Assembly: GCF_009729415.1 (NCBI RefSeq)
Contig: NZ_MPKW01000018.1
Span: 248,001-312,000 of the forward strand
Direction of reading: 5' to 3'
Source: Mycolicibacterium sp. CBMA 234
GTDB taxonomy: Bacteria; Actinomycetota; Actinomycetes; Mycobacteriales; Mycobacteriaceae
DNA: 64,000 nucleotides
Each line of letters starts with the position of its first letter. Positions within the stretch are counted from its first letter, which is position 1. Shown here piece after piece: positions 52,850 to 62,329 of this stretch. The position numbers were made by a program, and so were the translations under genes. Under the pieces are notes generated by a model that was not told the DNA's origin, made no database searches, and saw only the letters and a program-made list of their open reading frames with translations.

Positions 52850-53689
52850 TCAGAACCGACGGACGAAATCCAGGGCGGCGTCGGCCACTTCCTTCCAGCC
52901 GCCGTCGATGACCAGAGAGTGCCCGCGACCGGGTATTTCGACGATCTCGGTGACGTTCGGGTTCTTCTTGTATTGCTTGTAGGAAGCGTTGGCGATCGCC
53001 CAGGGCACGGTGTTGTCTTTCTCTCCCGAGATGATCAGCAGCGGCCCGCGGTCGGGGTTCTTGGTGTCGACCTTGGCCTCGGTGCCGGGGTTGAAGTTGG
53101 CCAGGGCGGCCTGGAACAGCGGCGCACCTGAACCCGCGACCGAGTACTCGGCGTAGAGCCGATTCGCCTCGTCCTCGGAGACCGCGTTGGCGAAGGCGAA
53201 GCGGAACTGCTTGGGGGTCAGTGCGATTGCCCGTCCGCGGTTGAGCGGGTTGCCGATCACCGGGAAGGCGGCGCGCAGGGCCGACACCGGCAGCGGCAGC
53301 ACGCCCCGGAACGGCGCGGGGTCGATTGCGACGGCTGTCTTGGCCAGTCCCATGCCGGCGAGCTTTTGGGTGATCAGGCCGCCAAAAGAATGCCCGATGA
53401 CGATGGGCTTGCGATCGAGTGCGCGAATGATGTCGGCGTAATGCTCGGTGATCTCGCCGACGCTCTTGTGCGCGAAGACCGACGGGTCGCGGCGGGCTTC
53501 GGCCGTGGTCGCCGGATCGTCCGGCCATCCCGGCGCCAGCGTGACGAATCCCTGCTCCTCGAAGTAGGTGCGCCAGTCGTTCCAGCTGTTCGAGAGCAGC
53601 CACAGGCCGTGCACGAACACGACGGGTTGTGCGGTGGAGGCATTGGCGCGGTCGATTTCGGCCTGCTCGTTGGGGGTGATGACGGACAT
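52850..53689 (-). CDS. Alpha/beta hydrolase
   Basis: A 279-residue cytoplasmic alpha/beta hydrolase. Oxyanion-hole motif VFVHGLWLLSNSW near 24, nucleophile Ser in IVIGHSFGGLITQ near 97, acid Asp in ISGEKDNTVPWAI near 222, base His in IPGRGHSLVIDGGW near 250. A lid region is present between. Close relatives are lipases, lactonases or haloperoxidase-like enzymes; substrate unknown. The ATG at 53689 follows AGGAGA; the upstream extension lacks support. It is divergent from a TetR gene with two similar palindromes between, so it is probably that regulator's target. Confidence 0.88.
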   Translation of the reverse strand: MSVITPNEQAEIDRANASTAQPVVFVHGLWLLSNSWNDWRTYFEEQGFVTLAPGWPDDPATTAEARRDPSVFAHKSVGEITEHYADIIRALDRKPIVIGHSFGGLITQKLAGMGLAKTAVAIDPAPFRGVLPLPVSALRAAFPVIGNPLNRGRAIALTPKQFRFAFANAVSEDEANRLYAEYSVAGSGAPLFQAALANFNPGTEAKVDTKNPDRGPLLIISGEKDNTVPWAIANASYKQYKKNPNVTEIVEIPGRGHSLVIDGGWKEVADAALDFVRRF

Positions 53690-53709
53690 TGCGGTCTCCT
53701 TAAGTAGAA

Positions 53710-53780
53710 AGAACGGTCGTTCTGCTGGCTGTAACCAGTGGCTCCGTCGATCTGTTCCCGATTGGAGAAAGAACGTTCTT
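53710..53780. promoter_or_regulatory. Two TetR-type operators AGAACG/CGTTCT
   Basis: AGAACG-GT-CGTTCT at 53710-53723 and the uninterrupted palindrome AAGAACGTTCTT at 53769-53780. Each lies near one of the two divergent starts, so both the hydrolase and the tetR gene could be repressed. Confidence 0.65.
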
Positions 53781-53802
53781 CCGCGCGCAGTATCGTGGCG
53801 GT

Positions 53803-54369
53803 ATGACCGCCGCCGCACCGATGTCCGAACCCCGGGAACGCCTGCTCCGCACCGCCGCGGAGCTGTTCTACCGCGAGGGAATCCATTCGGTCGGCGTCGA
53901 CCGAATCCTCGCCGAGGCGGGCGTCACCCGCGCCACCATGTACCGGCACTTCAAGGGCAAGGAAGACCTGGTCGAGGCCTACCTGGCGCTGGAAGACGCG
54001 ACCATCCGCGGCTACTTCGCCGAGGCCGCGGCGCAGGTCGGACCCGACACCGACATGCTTGGGCTGGTGATCGACGGCATCGCCGAAGACATCGCCAGGT
54101 ACCACACCAGGGGTTGTCCCTTCATCAACGCCGCCGCCGAGTACCCCGAACCGGACAGCGCGGTGCGAAAACTCATCGCGCAGCACCGCAACTGGTTTCG
54201 TGGCGCGCTGCAAGAAGCCGCCGGCGAGCGGGAGCATCCCGAGCAGATCGCGGCATCGCTGGTCCTGCTGCGGGACGCCGCGCTAGTCGGCGGATATCTC
54301 GACGGGATCGACACCGCCAGAACCGCCTTCGTCCGGGCCGCCAGACAGGCTGCCGGTATCTCCGGGTGA
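53803..54369 (+). CDS. TetR-family regulator
   Basis: A 188-residue regulator. DNA-binding domain about 8-55: [20 protein letters not shown], then [21 protein letters not shown]. The C-terminal helical domain includes [19 protein letters not shown], a pattern common in regulators of alpha/beta hydrolase or oxidoreductase genes. An ATG six codons on (MSEPRERL) could also start it. It is divergent from the alpha/beta hydrolase and lies 52 bases upstream of pafA, but pafA control is not implied. Confidence 0.9.
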   Translation: MTAAAPMSEPRERLLRTAAELFYREGIHSVGVDRILAEAGVTRATMYRHFKGKEDLVEAYLALEDATIRGYFAEAAAQVGPDTDMLGLVIDGIAEDIARYHTRGCPFINAAAEYPEPDSAVRKLIAQHRNWFRGALQEAAGEREHPEQIAASLVLLRDAALVGGYLDGIDTARTAFVRAARQAAGISG

Positions 54370-54421
54370 CGCGCCGCCAGTTGAGCACCTATACCTAATC
54401 CCAACCCGTAAGCTCGAATGT

Positions 54422-55780
54422 GTGCAGCGACGGATCATGGGAATCGAGACCGAGTTTGGCGTGACCTGCACGTTCCACGGTCACCGCCGGCTCAGCCCTG
54501 ACGAGGTAGCGCGGTATTTGTTCCGGCGAGTGGTGTCGTGGGGCCGCAGTTCGAACGTCTTTCTGCGGAATGGCGCGCGCCTCTACCTCGATGTGGGCAG
54601 CCACCCCGAGTACGCGACCGCCGAGTGCGACAACCTCGCCCAGCTGGTCACCCATGACCGCGCCGGGGAGCGCGTGCTGGAAGACCTGCTGGTCGACGCC
54701 GAGCAGCGGCTCACCGACGAGGGCATCGGCGGCGACATCTACCTGTTCAAGAACAACACCGACTCGGCCGGCAACTCGTACGGCTGCCACGAGAACTACC
54801 TGATCGTTCGGGCCGGTGAGTTCTCCCGGATCTCAGATGTGCTGCTGCCGTTCCTGGTCACGCGCCAGCTGATCTGCGGTGCCGGCAAGGTGCTGCAGAC
54901 CCCGAAGGCGGCGACGTTCTGCCTGAGCCAGCGCGCCGAGCACATCTGGGAGGGCGTCTCCAGCGCGACCACGCGGTCCCGGCCCATCATCAACACCCGC
55001 GACGAGCCGCACGCCGACGCCGAGAAGTACCGCCGGCTGCACGTCATCGTCGGTGACTCCAACATGTGCGAGTCCACCACCATGCTCAAGGTGGGCAGCG
55101 CATCACTGGTGCTGGAGATGATCGAGGCGGGCGTCCCGTTCCGAGACTTCTCGCTGGACAACCCAATTCGGGCCATTCGCGAGGTCAGCCACGATCTGAC
55201 CGGGCGCCGGGCCGTGCGGCTCGCGGGTGGGCGCCAGGCGTCGGCGCTGGACATCCAGCGCGAATACCACTCGCGTGCGGTGGATTACCTGCAGACCCGC
55301 GAACCAAACGTGCAACTCGAGCAGGTCGTCGACCTGTGGGGCCGCCAGCTCGACGCCGTCGAGAGCCAGGACTTCGCCAAGGTCGACACCGAGATCGACT
55401 GGGTGATCAAGCGGAAGCTGTTCCAGCGCTACCAGGATCGCTACGACATGGAACTGGCCGATCCCAAGATTGCTCAGCTCGATTTGGCGTACCACGACAT
55501 CAAGCGCGGCCGCGGCGTGTTCGATCTGTTGCAGCGCAAGGGATTGGCCGCCCGGATAACCACCGACGAGGAGATCGACGCGGCGGTCAACACCCCGCCG
55601 CAGACCACCCGGGCCAAGCTGCGTGGCGAATTCATCACGGCCGCACAGGAAGCCGGTCGGGACTTCACCGTCGACTGGGTGCACCTCAAGCTCAACGACC
55701 AGGCGCAGCGCACCGTGCTGTGCAAGGACCCGTTCCGGTCGGTCGACGAGCGGGTGAACCGGCTGATCGCCAGCATGTGA
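54422..55780 (+). CDS. pafA: Pup ligase PafA
   Basis: Uses ATP to join the C-terminal Glu of Pup to lysines of target proteins. The 452-residue length equals M. tuberculosis PafA. Glutamine synthetase-like core: [20 protein letters not shown] with metal-binding Glu, [20 protein letters not shown] with the catalytic Asp near 64, [20 protein letters not shown], and [18 protein letters not shown]. It lacks the Dop loop. The GTG start is the conserved one. It lies about 30 kb from prcA here, with the amine and sulfide genes in between, and pafB does not follow directly. Confidence 0.98.
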   Translation: MQRRIMGIETEFGVTCTFHGHRRLSPDEVARYLFRRVVSWGRSSNVFLRNGARLYLDVGSHPEYATAECDNLAQLVTHDRAGERVLEDLLVDAEQRLTDEGIGGDIYLFKNNTDSAGNSYGCHENYLIVRAGEFSRISDVLLPFLVTRQLICGAGKVLQTPKAATFCLSQRAEHIWEGVSSATTRSRPIINTRDEPHADAEKYRRLHVIVGDSNMCESTTMLKVGSASLVLEMIEAGVPFRDFSLDNPIRAIREVSHDLTGRRAVRLAGGRQASALDIQREYHSRAVDYLQTREPNVQLEQVVDLWGRQLDAVESQDFAKVDTEIDWVIKRKLFQRYQDRYDMELADPKIAQLDLAYHDIKRGRGVFDLLQRKGLAARITTDEEIDAAVNTPPQTTRAKLRGEFITAAQEAGRDFTVDWVHLKLNDQAQRTVLCKDPFRSVDERVNRLIASM

Positions 55781-55781
55781 C

Positions 55782-57038
55782 CTACTCGAACGGGATGCCG
55801 AAGTACTCCTGGTAGGGGGCGAACGCAATCCGGTCGCGCGAGTTCAGCTCGTCGCTGCCCAGATTGAGCTTGTGTGCAGGTCGCGCGGTACGTGGATTGG
55901 CGTCGACGTAGCTCTGCATCGCGGAGCGGCCCGCATCGGTTAGTTCGAGACCGAACGCCCCGTACATGGCGGCAATCGCCGCGATCGGATCATCGACCAG
56001 GTCGGCGTAGAGCATGTGGTGCAGGCGGTCTTTCGGGATCGCACCCGCCTCGATCTGATCGATCACGGCATTGAACCGGTTCGCGGACAGGTCGGGGTTG
56101 GTCACATAGTCGAAGGCGCCGAACTGGAACGGATGGTCGGTGCGTCCCCACTGCACGGTGCCGAGCAAGCTCACTGCTGAGGCCAGTGCGCGGGTCGGGT
56201 CCCGATGTGGCCATACGAAGCGGGCGTCGGGATAAATCTCGAGCATCGCGGGCATGCGATCGAGATGCATCGGATCCTTGAGGATCCAGTGCTGCCGAGG
56301 GTTGCGCCACTGCAGTAGCTTGAGCACCCGTTTGTGGTAATTCAGTGCGATCCGGACGTCTTGACCGGTCAACCACTGCTGGTAGCTGGGTACTTGACCA
56401 AGACTGTCGAACCAGGTTGACGAGCGGAACGCGAAACCGAGGACCTGGCAGCATTCCATCGGCACCCGACCGGCGAATTCGTGCATCGACTCCAGCGTCG
56501 GGGTCACCCGGTTCCACTGGTCGATGAGCTGGTGCCCCCGGTCGATTCGCGGGTCGTTGTCATATGTCGCGGATTCCGGTGGCGGGCAAGGGAAGATGAT
56601 CTCCCAATGTTTGGGCGCGCAGTTGTCCGGGTGGGTGTCGAGGATGTTGACGAGCATCGTCGTACCCGAGCGCCCCTGGCCGATCACGAAGATGGGTGCC
56701 GACACCACCTGGTCATCGATCTCCGGGTGGCGGGTGTACCAGTCCTCGATCTGCAATCGGCCCTCGAGCAGTTGCAGCAGTTCCGACCGGGTCCGGATGC
56801 GGCCCATCAAGTTGAGGTCAGCCTCGGTCTCCAATGCGCGGCACAGCACCGCGAATGGTTCGCGCCAGTCGTCGTCACCGAAATCGGTCAGCCCGGTGCT
56901 GCGCCGGGCCGAGGCGATCAGCGACTCGGGGTCCAGCGGTACGACGGCGCCGATATCCATATGGGCGCCTTCGTCGTTGATGCGTTGAACCCAGTCCGGA
57001 CGGGCCGGTGGTTCCCAGAGTGCGGTGCGTTCGGTCAT
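55782..57038 (-). CDS. Sulfotransferase family protein
   Basis: A 418-residue sulfotransferase-fold protein. The 5'-phosphosulfate-binding loop is FVIGQGRSGTTMLVN near 117-131. The 3'-phosphate-binding segment is FVWPHRDPTRALASAVSL near 270. HWILKDPMHLDRMP precedes it. Such enzymes use PAPS to sulfate lipids, sugars or steroids; mycobacteria have several. The acceptor is unknown. The ATG overlaps the DUF1214-like gene stop by four bases, so the two form an operon. It is placed between pafA and pafB, on the opposite strand. Confidence 0.85.
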   Translation of the reverse strand: MTERTALWEPPARPDWVQRINDEGAHMDIGAVVPLDPESLIASARRSTGLTDFGDDDWREPFAVLCRALETEADLNLMGRIRTRSELLQLLEGRLQIEDWYTRHPEIDDQVVSAPIFVIGQGRSGTTMLVNILDTHPDNCAPKHWEIIFPCPPPESATYDNDPRIDRGHQLIDQWNRVTPTLESMHEFAGRVPMECCQVLGFAFRSSTWFDSLGQVPSYQQWLTGQDVRIALNYHKRVLKLLQWRNPRQHWILKDPMHLDRMPAMLEIYPDARFVWPHRDPTRALASAVSLLGTVQWGRTDHPFQFGAFDYVTNPDLSANRFNAVIDQIEAGAIPKDRLHHMLYADLVDDPIAAIAAMYGAFGLELTDAGRSAMQSYVDANPRTARPAHKLNLGSDELNSRDRIAFAPYQEYFGIPFE

Positions 57039-58237
57039 GCTGGTGCTCCTTCGGTGAATCGCAGCCGGAAGGTTTCCCGGCGTTCGGTGAGTTGCGCCTG
57101 GCGCTGTTCAGGCGTGACGCGCGGAGTATTCACGGGCAGTGCCGAATCCAGGTCGGCCAGTGGAACCAGGCGGCCGGCAGCGCTGGGCCCCGTGCCGCCG
57201 CGCAGGCCCTGCCAGCGATTGACCACCAGCAGATGCTCATACCCGCACGGGTCCAGCCAATTGGCCACACCCGGATCGACGTGTGAGACGACGTAGGTGA
57301 CGGTGCCATCCGGATTCGGTTGGGACTGGCCGTTATTCAGGGAACTCTGCCGCTGCCAGTAGTCGATGGTGCGGAACCAGTAGTCGTGCAGGACGATATT
57401 GCGGTACGGGGCATCGCCGGGCCCGATGGTGAACACGAACGCGTGATTCTCGTCGACCAGCAACCGGGCGAACATGATCTGCTGGGACACCAGGCCACCG
57501 ACCCGCCCGGTGCAGAAGAGATCTGAAACGGTGTTGCGTTCCATGTTCTCGAAGAGGCTGAGAAACCAGTACATCGGCGGGACGTCCTCGACCATCATCG
57601 CCGCGGCCCGACGGGCCACCTGGTCATCGGTCCACGGCGCGGCGGTTGGTGGGTCGAGGCGGCGTACCGACCACTCGCTGGGGATCTGGCGCCAATCCGA
57701 CCGGCACTCACGGTTGAAGAGATACAGGGCACCGGGTGGCACCTGGATGTGGTTGGGGTCGCCGGCGGCGGGTTCGGGCCCGACGGTCAGTCGGTAGCGG
57801 CCGTCGGCGTCGACGTTGATGTTCAGCAGGTCCAGGCTGCCCAAAGTCATTGTCAGCGAAGGGTTTCCGAGCACGGTCAGTGGGATGTCGGCGGGCACTG
57901 GATCGAAGCGGCGGCCCTCGATCTCGTAGTGTGCGCCGTAGGTCACCGGGATGAGGACGTAATGCTGGTCGGGGCCGTCACCGCCGGATCCCCGCGAGCC
58001 GGGCACTTTCGTCCCGAACCACTCGTGTGGTGGGCAGTAGTGCATGCCGAGCACGATCGGATGGTTCGGGTCGCCGGCGGCAGCCTTGAGGCAGTAGTTG
58101 AACGCGAATTCCTCGATCAGTTCATCGAACCGGTGCCCCCAGGCCTCGGCGGGCGCGTCGCGTCCGGCCAGGGTGCGCCACCGCGCGGCGACGAGTTCGC
58201 GGGCCTGGGTGACGGCGTCAGATGTCAAGGCGCGCAT
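57035..58237 (-). CDS. DUF1214-like protein, function unknown
   Basis: A 400-residue protein without signal peptide or membrane segment. A C-terminal part (NNGQSQPNPDGTVTYVVSHV, then DPGVANWLDPCGYEHLLVVN) resembles DUF1214 proteins; the N-terminal half has AFNYCLKAAAGDPNHPIVLG and a beta-rich middle. I cannot assign a reaction. Start 58237 has GAGGAAA upstream; an ATG 22 codons earlier is possible. It is first in a two-gene operon with the sulfotransferase and is divergent from a TetR gene. Confidence 0.7.
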   Translation of the reverse strand: MRALTSDAVTQARELVAARWRTLAGRDAPAEAWGHRFDELIEEFAFNYCLKAAAGDPNHPIVLGMHYCPPHEWFGTKVPGSRGSGGDGPDQHYVLIPVTYGAHYEIEGRRFDPVPADIPLTVLGNPSLTMTLGSLDLLNINVDADGRYRLTVGPEPAAGDPNHIQVPPGALYLFNRECRSDWRQIPSEWSVRRLDPPTAAPWTDDQVARRAAAMMVEDVPPMYWFLSLFENMERNTVSDLFCTGRVGGLVSQQIMFARLLVDENHAFVFTIGPGDAPYRNIVLHDYWFRTIDYWQRQSSLNNGQSQPNPDGTVTYVVSHVDPGVANWLDPCGYEHLLVVNRWQGLRGGTGPSAAGRLVPLADLDSALPVNTPRVTPEQRQAQLTERRETFRLRFTEGAPA

Positions 58238-58326
58238 GGCGATTTCCTCGCCGATTCGTTGGTCGGTAGTCGCGAGGGGGTTGTGGCGGGGGCGCGGGAA
58301 CATGGTGTGAGGCTAACCCGGTAAAG

Positions 58327-58337
58327 GACACTGTGTC
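58327..58337. promoter_or_regulatory. Candidate TetR operator
   Basis: GACAC-T-GTGTC, a perfect 11-base palindrome, midway in the 132-base gap between the DUF1214-like gene and the tetR gene. Short arms make the call tentative. Confidence 0.5.
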
Positions 58338-58369
58338 TATTAATTTCTGGATTTGGGTACCATCTCTTG

Positions 58370-59008
58370 GTGGAGTCCACGAAAGTTGCCAGCGGTCGCA
58401 CCCGGCGCAATGCCGTCGCGCGTGACGTAATCGACGCCACCATTCGCTGCCTGTCGGCCGGTGAGAGCTTCACAGGCCTAGGTATCCAACGGATCTGCCA
58501 GGAAGCTGGGGTAGCGCGGTCAGCGTTCTACAAGAACTTCACCGACAAGGACGATCTGCTCCGCCGCGTGGTTGCCGACGCGACGACCGACTTGTTCGGC
58601 ACCGCATCCGCCTGGGCCGGTGGCACCGCGGGCAAGAAGGAGATGATTACCGCGCACGCCAACACCGTGCGAGTGTGGCGCCAGCACGCTCCACTGCTGA
58701 AGGCATATTTCGAAGCGGCGTCCTACGAGCCGAGTTTTGCCGCGGTGTGGGATGAGCGGATGCGGATGGTGGTGACCGTGATGCACCAGCGGATCGTCGA
58801 TGGCCAGCGCGGCGGGTCGGTGTCACCCGACCTGGATGCCCAGACCGTCGCCGAGTTCATCGTCTACGGATTCGAACGATTGACGGCTCAGCACATCGCC
58901 AGCGCGCCGCCCTCGGCCGACAAAGCGTTCGTCCGATCGATCTCGGAGATTGGTTGGCGGCTGATCTACGGCCAGTCGGACGCAGGGGAGCGCGCAGCAA
59001 CCACTTAG
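58370..59008 (+). CDS. TetR-family regulator
   Basis: A 212-residue regulator. Helix-turn-helix about 30-62: FTGLGIQRICQEAGVARSAF, then YKNFTDKDDLLRRVV. The helical C-terminal domain includes FIVYGFERLTAQHI. GTG 58370 is chosen (MESTKVASG); a TTG one codon upstream is possible. No strong ribosome site is visible. It is divergent from the DUF1214-like/sulfotransferase operon and probably represses it. It ends nine bases before pafB, so read-through into pafB-pafC is possible. Confidence 0.88.
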   Translation: MESTKVASGRTRRNAVARDVIDATIRCLSAGESFTGLGIQRICQEAGVARSAFYKNFTDKDDLLRRVVADATTDLFGTASAWAGGTAGKKEMITAHANTVRVWRQHAPLLKAYFEAASYEPSFAAVWDERMRMVVTVMHQRIVDGQRGGSVSPDLDAQTVAEFIVYGFERLTAQHIASAPPSADKAFVRSISEIGWRLIYGQSDAGERAATT

Positions 59009-59017
59009 TCTGTGGAC

Positions 59018-60013
59018 GTGACGACGTCCAAGGTTGAGCGGTTGATGAACCTCGTCATTGCGCTCCTGTCCACCCGTAGCTACTTGTCCGCGGATCAGAT
59101 CCGGGCCAACGTCACCGGCTACCAGGACCCGCCGACCGACGAGGCGTTCTCCCGGATGTTCGAACGGGACAAGAACGAGCTGCGCGATCTCGGCATCCCG
59201 CTGGAGACCGGCCGCGCCTCGATGATGGACGTCAACGACGGATACCGCATCAACCGCACCGCCTACGAGCTGCCGCCCGTCGAGCTGACCGGCGACGAAA
59301 CCGCCGTCGTCGCGATCGCCACCCAGCTCTGGGAGTCGCAGGAGATGGTGACCGCCACCCAGAGCGCACTACTGAAGCTGCGAGCGGCGGGCGTGGACGT
59401 CGACGCACCTGATGCCGGCGTCGCGATCACCACCGGCACCACCCCGGGGCTGCGCGGTTCCGAGGAGGCCTTGGGAATTCTGTTGTCCGCCATCGACTCC
59501 GGTCGTGCCGTGCAGTTCGCGCATCGCCCGAACCGGAGCGCGCCGTACATCGACCGCACCCTCGAGCCGTGGGGCGTGGTCACCTACCGCGGCCGGTGGT
59601 ACGTCGTCGGCCACGACCGGGACCGCGACGACGCGCGCACCTTTCGGGTGTCCCGCATCGCCGACGGGGTGCGCGCCGTGGGGCCCGACCGTGCGTTCAC
59701 CCGGCCCGACGGCATCAACCTGCGGGACATCGTGCACCGCGCGGTCGCCGAGTGGCCGGCGGGCGAGCAGGCCCGGATCTGGGTGGCAGAAGGGCGGGCG
59801 ACGGCTTTGCGCCGGCAGGCCGTCAGCACGTCACCCAGTGTCCGTAGTGGGCGCGGCGGCGACGAGATCGTCGTCGACATCGGGATGGTCGACCGGCTAG
59901 CCCGGGAGATCGCCGGCTACGGCGCCGACGCCGTCGCGCTGGAGCCGGAGTCATTGCGGGACAACGTGATCAGTCGGTTGCGCGCGCAGGCGGGGGAGAG
60001 CCTTCAATCATGA
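59018..60013 (+). CDS. pafB: PafB, WYL-domain transcriptional regulator
   Basis: One half of PafBC, the activator of the RecA-independent DNA-damage response in mycobacteria. The 331-residue protein has an N-terminal winged helix (SKVERLMNLVIALLSTRSYL, then AFSRMFERDKNELRDLGIPL) and a WYL domain with YIDRTLEPWGVVTYRGRWYV near 165-184, then DRDRDDARTFRVSRI. The GTG at 59018 matches the known start (TTSKVER); GTG 59012 is two codons earlier. It lies 31 bases before pafC. In M. tuberculosis it follows pafA directly; here a regulator and an inverted operon intervene. Confidence 0.95.
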   Translation: MTTSKVERLMNLVIALLSTRSYLSADQIRANVTGYQDPPTDEAFSRMFERDKNELRDLGIPLETGRASMMDVNDGYRINRTAYELPPVELTGDETAVVAIATQLWESQEMVTATQSALLKLRAAGVDVDAPDAGVAITTGTTPGLRGSEEALGILLSAIDSGRAVQFAHRPNRSAPYIDRTLEPWGVVTYRGRWYVVGHDRDRDDARTFRVSRIADGVRAVGPDRAFTRPDGINLRDIVHRAVAEWPAGEQARIWVAEGRATALRRQAVSTSPSVRSGRGGDEIVVDIGMVDRLAREIAGYGADAVALEPESLRDNVISRLRAQAGESLQS

Positions 60014-60044
60014 GCATCGAGCGAGTAGCGAAGGCGGATCGCGC

Positions 60045-61025
60045 ATGAGCAACGTGTCGACCCGCCTCGTGCGGCTGTTGAACATGGTCCCGTATTTCCA
60101 GGCCAATCCGCGGGTCAGCCACACGAAGGCCGCCGCGGATCTGGGTGTGACGCGCAAGCAGTTGGAGGCCGACCTCTGGCAGCTGTTCGTCTGTGGGCTG
60201 CCGGGCGGAGGTCCCGGGGAACTGATCGACCTGGACTTCGAGGGCGACACCATCGAGGTGATCTTCTCGGCCGGAATGGACCGCGCGCTGCGACTGACAT
60301 CGCCCGAAGCCACCGGTGTGTTGATGGCGCTGCGTGCGCTGGTCGACGTGCCAGGCGTGGTGGACCCCGATGTGGCGCGCAGCGTGATCGCCAAGATCGA
60401 GGAGGCGGCTGGGACGGCAGGAGCGAGCGCGGCAGCGGTACCGGCCGCGGACGCCACTGGTGATGTCGAGAACAAGGTGACCGCCGTGGTGCGGGCCGCC
60501 GTCCGGGACAAGCGGGCGCTGTCCGTCGAGTACTACTCGGCTTCGCACGACACCGTCTCGCAGCGTGTCGTCGACCCGATCCGGGTGGCGCTGATCGGAG
60601 ACCACAGCTACCTCGAGGCCTGGTGCCGCACCGCCGAGGGAGTGCGGTTATTCCGCTTCGACCGCATTGTCGACGCCACTGCGCTGGACGAACCGGCTGC
60701 TCCGCCGGCGCCCGCGGTGCAGGCCGAGACGGACACGTCGCTGTTCTCCGCTGATTCCGCCGACCCGGGCCTGCCCGTGGCGACGCTCCTGATCGACGCG
60801 TCGGTGTCGTGGATGTTCGACTACTACCCGCTGCGGGAGCAGCAGGAGATTCCCGACGGCGGCTGGGAAGCCACCATGACCTACGCGTCGGACGAGTGGA
60901 TGGCCCGCTTTGTGCTCGGCTTCGGTTCGGCCGTCCGGGTGCTGGACCCGCCGGAGTTGGTCGATCGCGTGCGCGAGTCCGCGGTGGCGGCGCTGGCGGC
61001 GTATGAATCCAGCGGCGGCGAGTAG
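60045..61025 (+). CDS. pafC: PafC, WYL-domain transcriptional regulator
   Basis: Partner of PafB. The 326-residue protein has an N-terminal helix-turn-helix (RLVRLLNMVPYFQANPRVSH, then TKAAADLGVTRKQLEADLWQ), a WYL domain (ALSVEYYSASHDTVSQRVVD, then HSYLEAWCRTAEGVRLFRFD), and a C-terminal WCX part (WMFDYYPLREQQEIPDGGWE). The fold is that of ligand- or ssDNA-sensing WYL regulators. An Ala/Pro linker near 215-240 separates the last part. GAAGGCGGA precedes the ATG. It heads the run into tatA and tatC. Confidence 0.95.
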   Translation: MSNVSTRLVRLLNMVPYFQANPRVSHTKAAADLGVTRKQLEADLWQLFVCGLPGGGPGELIDLDFEGDTIEVIFSAGMDRALRLTSPEATGVLMALRALVDVPGVVDPDVARSVIAKIEEAAGTAGASAAAVPAADATGDVENKVTAVVRAAVRDKRALSVEYYSASHDTVSQRVVDPIRVALIGDHSYLEAWCRTAEGVRLFRFDRIVDATALDEPAAPPAPAVQAETDTSLFSADSADPGLPVATLLIDASVSWMFDYYPLREQQEIPDGGWEATMTYASDEWMARFVLGFGSAVRVLDPPELVDRVRESAVAALAAYESSGGE

Positions 61026-61056
61026 ACTCGGCCTCAACTTCTGGAGGTGACCCAAA

Positions 61057-61320
61057 TTGGGCGGTTTGCAACCGTGGCACTGGTTGATCGTCATCGCGGT
61101 GTTCGTGCTGCTCTTCGGTGCGAAGAAGCTGCCGGACGCCGCGCGTTCGCTTGGCAAGTCGATGCGCATCTTCAAGTCGGAGATCAAGGAAATGCAGTCG
61201 GACGGTGTGCCGGAGCAGGCAACTGCCCCACGCCCCATCACTGCTGAGCGCGTCGAGGCTCCGGCACCCGCACCTGCCCCGCAGGCGGCGCCGGACACCG
61301 CGGACAAGCACCCGGCCTGA
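61057..61320 (+). CDS. tatA: Twin-arginine translocase subunit TatA
   Basis: Forms the size-variable channel of the Tat export path with TatC. The 87-residue protein has one N-terminal membrane helix ([20 protein letters not shown]), the [20 protein letters not shown] hinge and amphipathic helix, and a Pro/Ala-rich C-terminus. It uses a TTG start at 61057, supported by GGAGG nine to thirteen bases upstream and by the conserved MGxLxPWHW beginning. It follows pafC and precedes tatC by 61 bases, as in M. tuberculosis. Confidence 0.95.
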   Translation: MGGLQPWHWLIVIAVFVLLFGAKKLPDAARSLGKSMRIFKSEIKEMQSDGVPEQATAPRPITAERVEAPAPAPAPQAAPDTADKHPA

Positions 61321-61381
61321 CCTTTTGCCGTGATTCCGCCGCAGGCCCCGAGCCCGCGGCGGTCGGCTCCTACATACTCAC

Positions 61382-62329
61382 GTGCCAGCACCCGGAATTT
61401 TCACGAAGCTTGACCCGCGCCGTCGACGGTCGCGGGTCAATCCTGACGGCACCATGTCGCTCGTCGACCACCTCGAGGAGCTGCGGACCCGTCTGCTGAT
61501 CGCCGTTATCGCGATCCTGCTCACCACAGTCATCGGCTTCCTCTGGTACGAGCACGGTTTCTTTGGCTTCCCCAGCCTCGGCGACTGGCTGCGCGGCCCG
61601 TACTGTTCGCTGCCCGCCTCGTCGCGCGCGACGATCGCCCCGGACGGCGCGTGTCGGCTACTGGCCACTGCGCCGTTCGACCAGTTCATGCTGCGGCTCA
61701 AGGTCGGCATGGCGGCGGGCGTCATCATGGCCTGCCCGGTCTGGCTCTACCAGATCTGGGCGTTCATCACCCCCGGCCTGTACAAGAAGGAACGGCGCTT
61801 TGCGTCGCTGTTCGTCGGCGTCGGCGCGGTGCTCTTCATCTCCGGCGCGGTCATGGCGTACGTCGTGCTGTCGACCGCGTTGTCGTTCTTGCTGACCGTC
61901 GGCAGCGATGTGCAGATCACCGCGCTCTCTGGTGAGCAGTACTTCGGCTTCCTGATCAACTTGCTGATCGTGTTCGGCATCAGTTTCGAGTTCCCGCTGC
62001 TGATCATCATGCTGAACATGGTCGGGGTGGTCACCTACGAGAAGCTCAGGGCCTGGCGCCGCGGGCTGATCTTCGGCCTGTTCGTGTTCGCGGCGTTCGT
62101 CACGCCCGGCTCGGACCCGTTCTCGATGCTGGCATTGTCACTGGCACTGACTGTGCTGCTGGAGCTGTCCATCCAGGTGGCCCGGCTCCATGACCGCCGT
62201 AAAGCACGGCGCGAAGCCGAGGCCGTCCCGGACGACGAGGCCGCCCCGATCGGCACGGTCGAACCCATCGATGCGCCATCTGCCGTGCCCACCCCGACGC
62301 GTCTGACCATCGATGACGACGCCACCTGA
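61382..62329 (+). CDS. tatC: Twin-arginine translocase subunit TatC
   Basis: Receptor of the Tat system. The 315-residue, six-helix protein has [20 protein letters not shown] near 22-41 (signal-peptide binding), [60 protein letters not shown], and [22 protein letters not shown]-terminal charged tail rich in Asp/Pro follows. The GTG start matches the family, although no strong Shine-Dalgarno sequence is near. Its 3' end overlaps helY by 17 bases. Confidence 0.96.
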   Translation: MPAPGIFTKLDPRRRRSRVNPDGTMSLVDHLEELRTRLLIAVIAILLTTVIGFLWYEHGFFGFPSLGDWLRGPYCSLPASSRATIAPDGACRLLATAPFDQFMLRLKVGMAAGVIMACPVWLYQIWAFITPGLYKKERRFASLFVGVGAVLFISGAVMAYVVLSTALSFLLTVGSDVQITALSGEQYFGFLINLLIVFGISFEFPLLIIMLNMVGVVTYEKLRAWRRGLIFGLFVFAAFVTPGSDPFSMLALSLALTVLLELSIQVARLHDRRKARREAEAVPDDEAAPIGTVEPIDAPSAVPTPTRLTIDDDAT

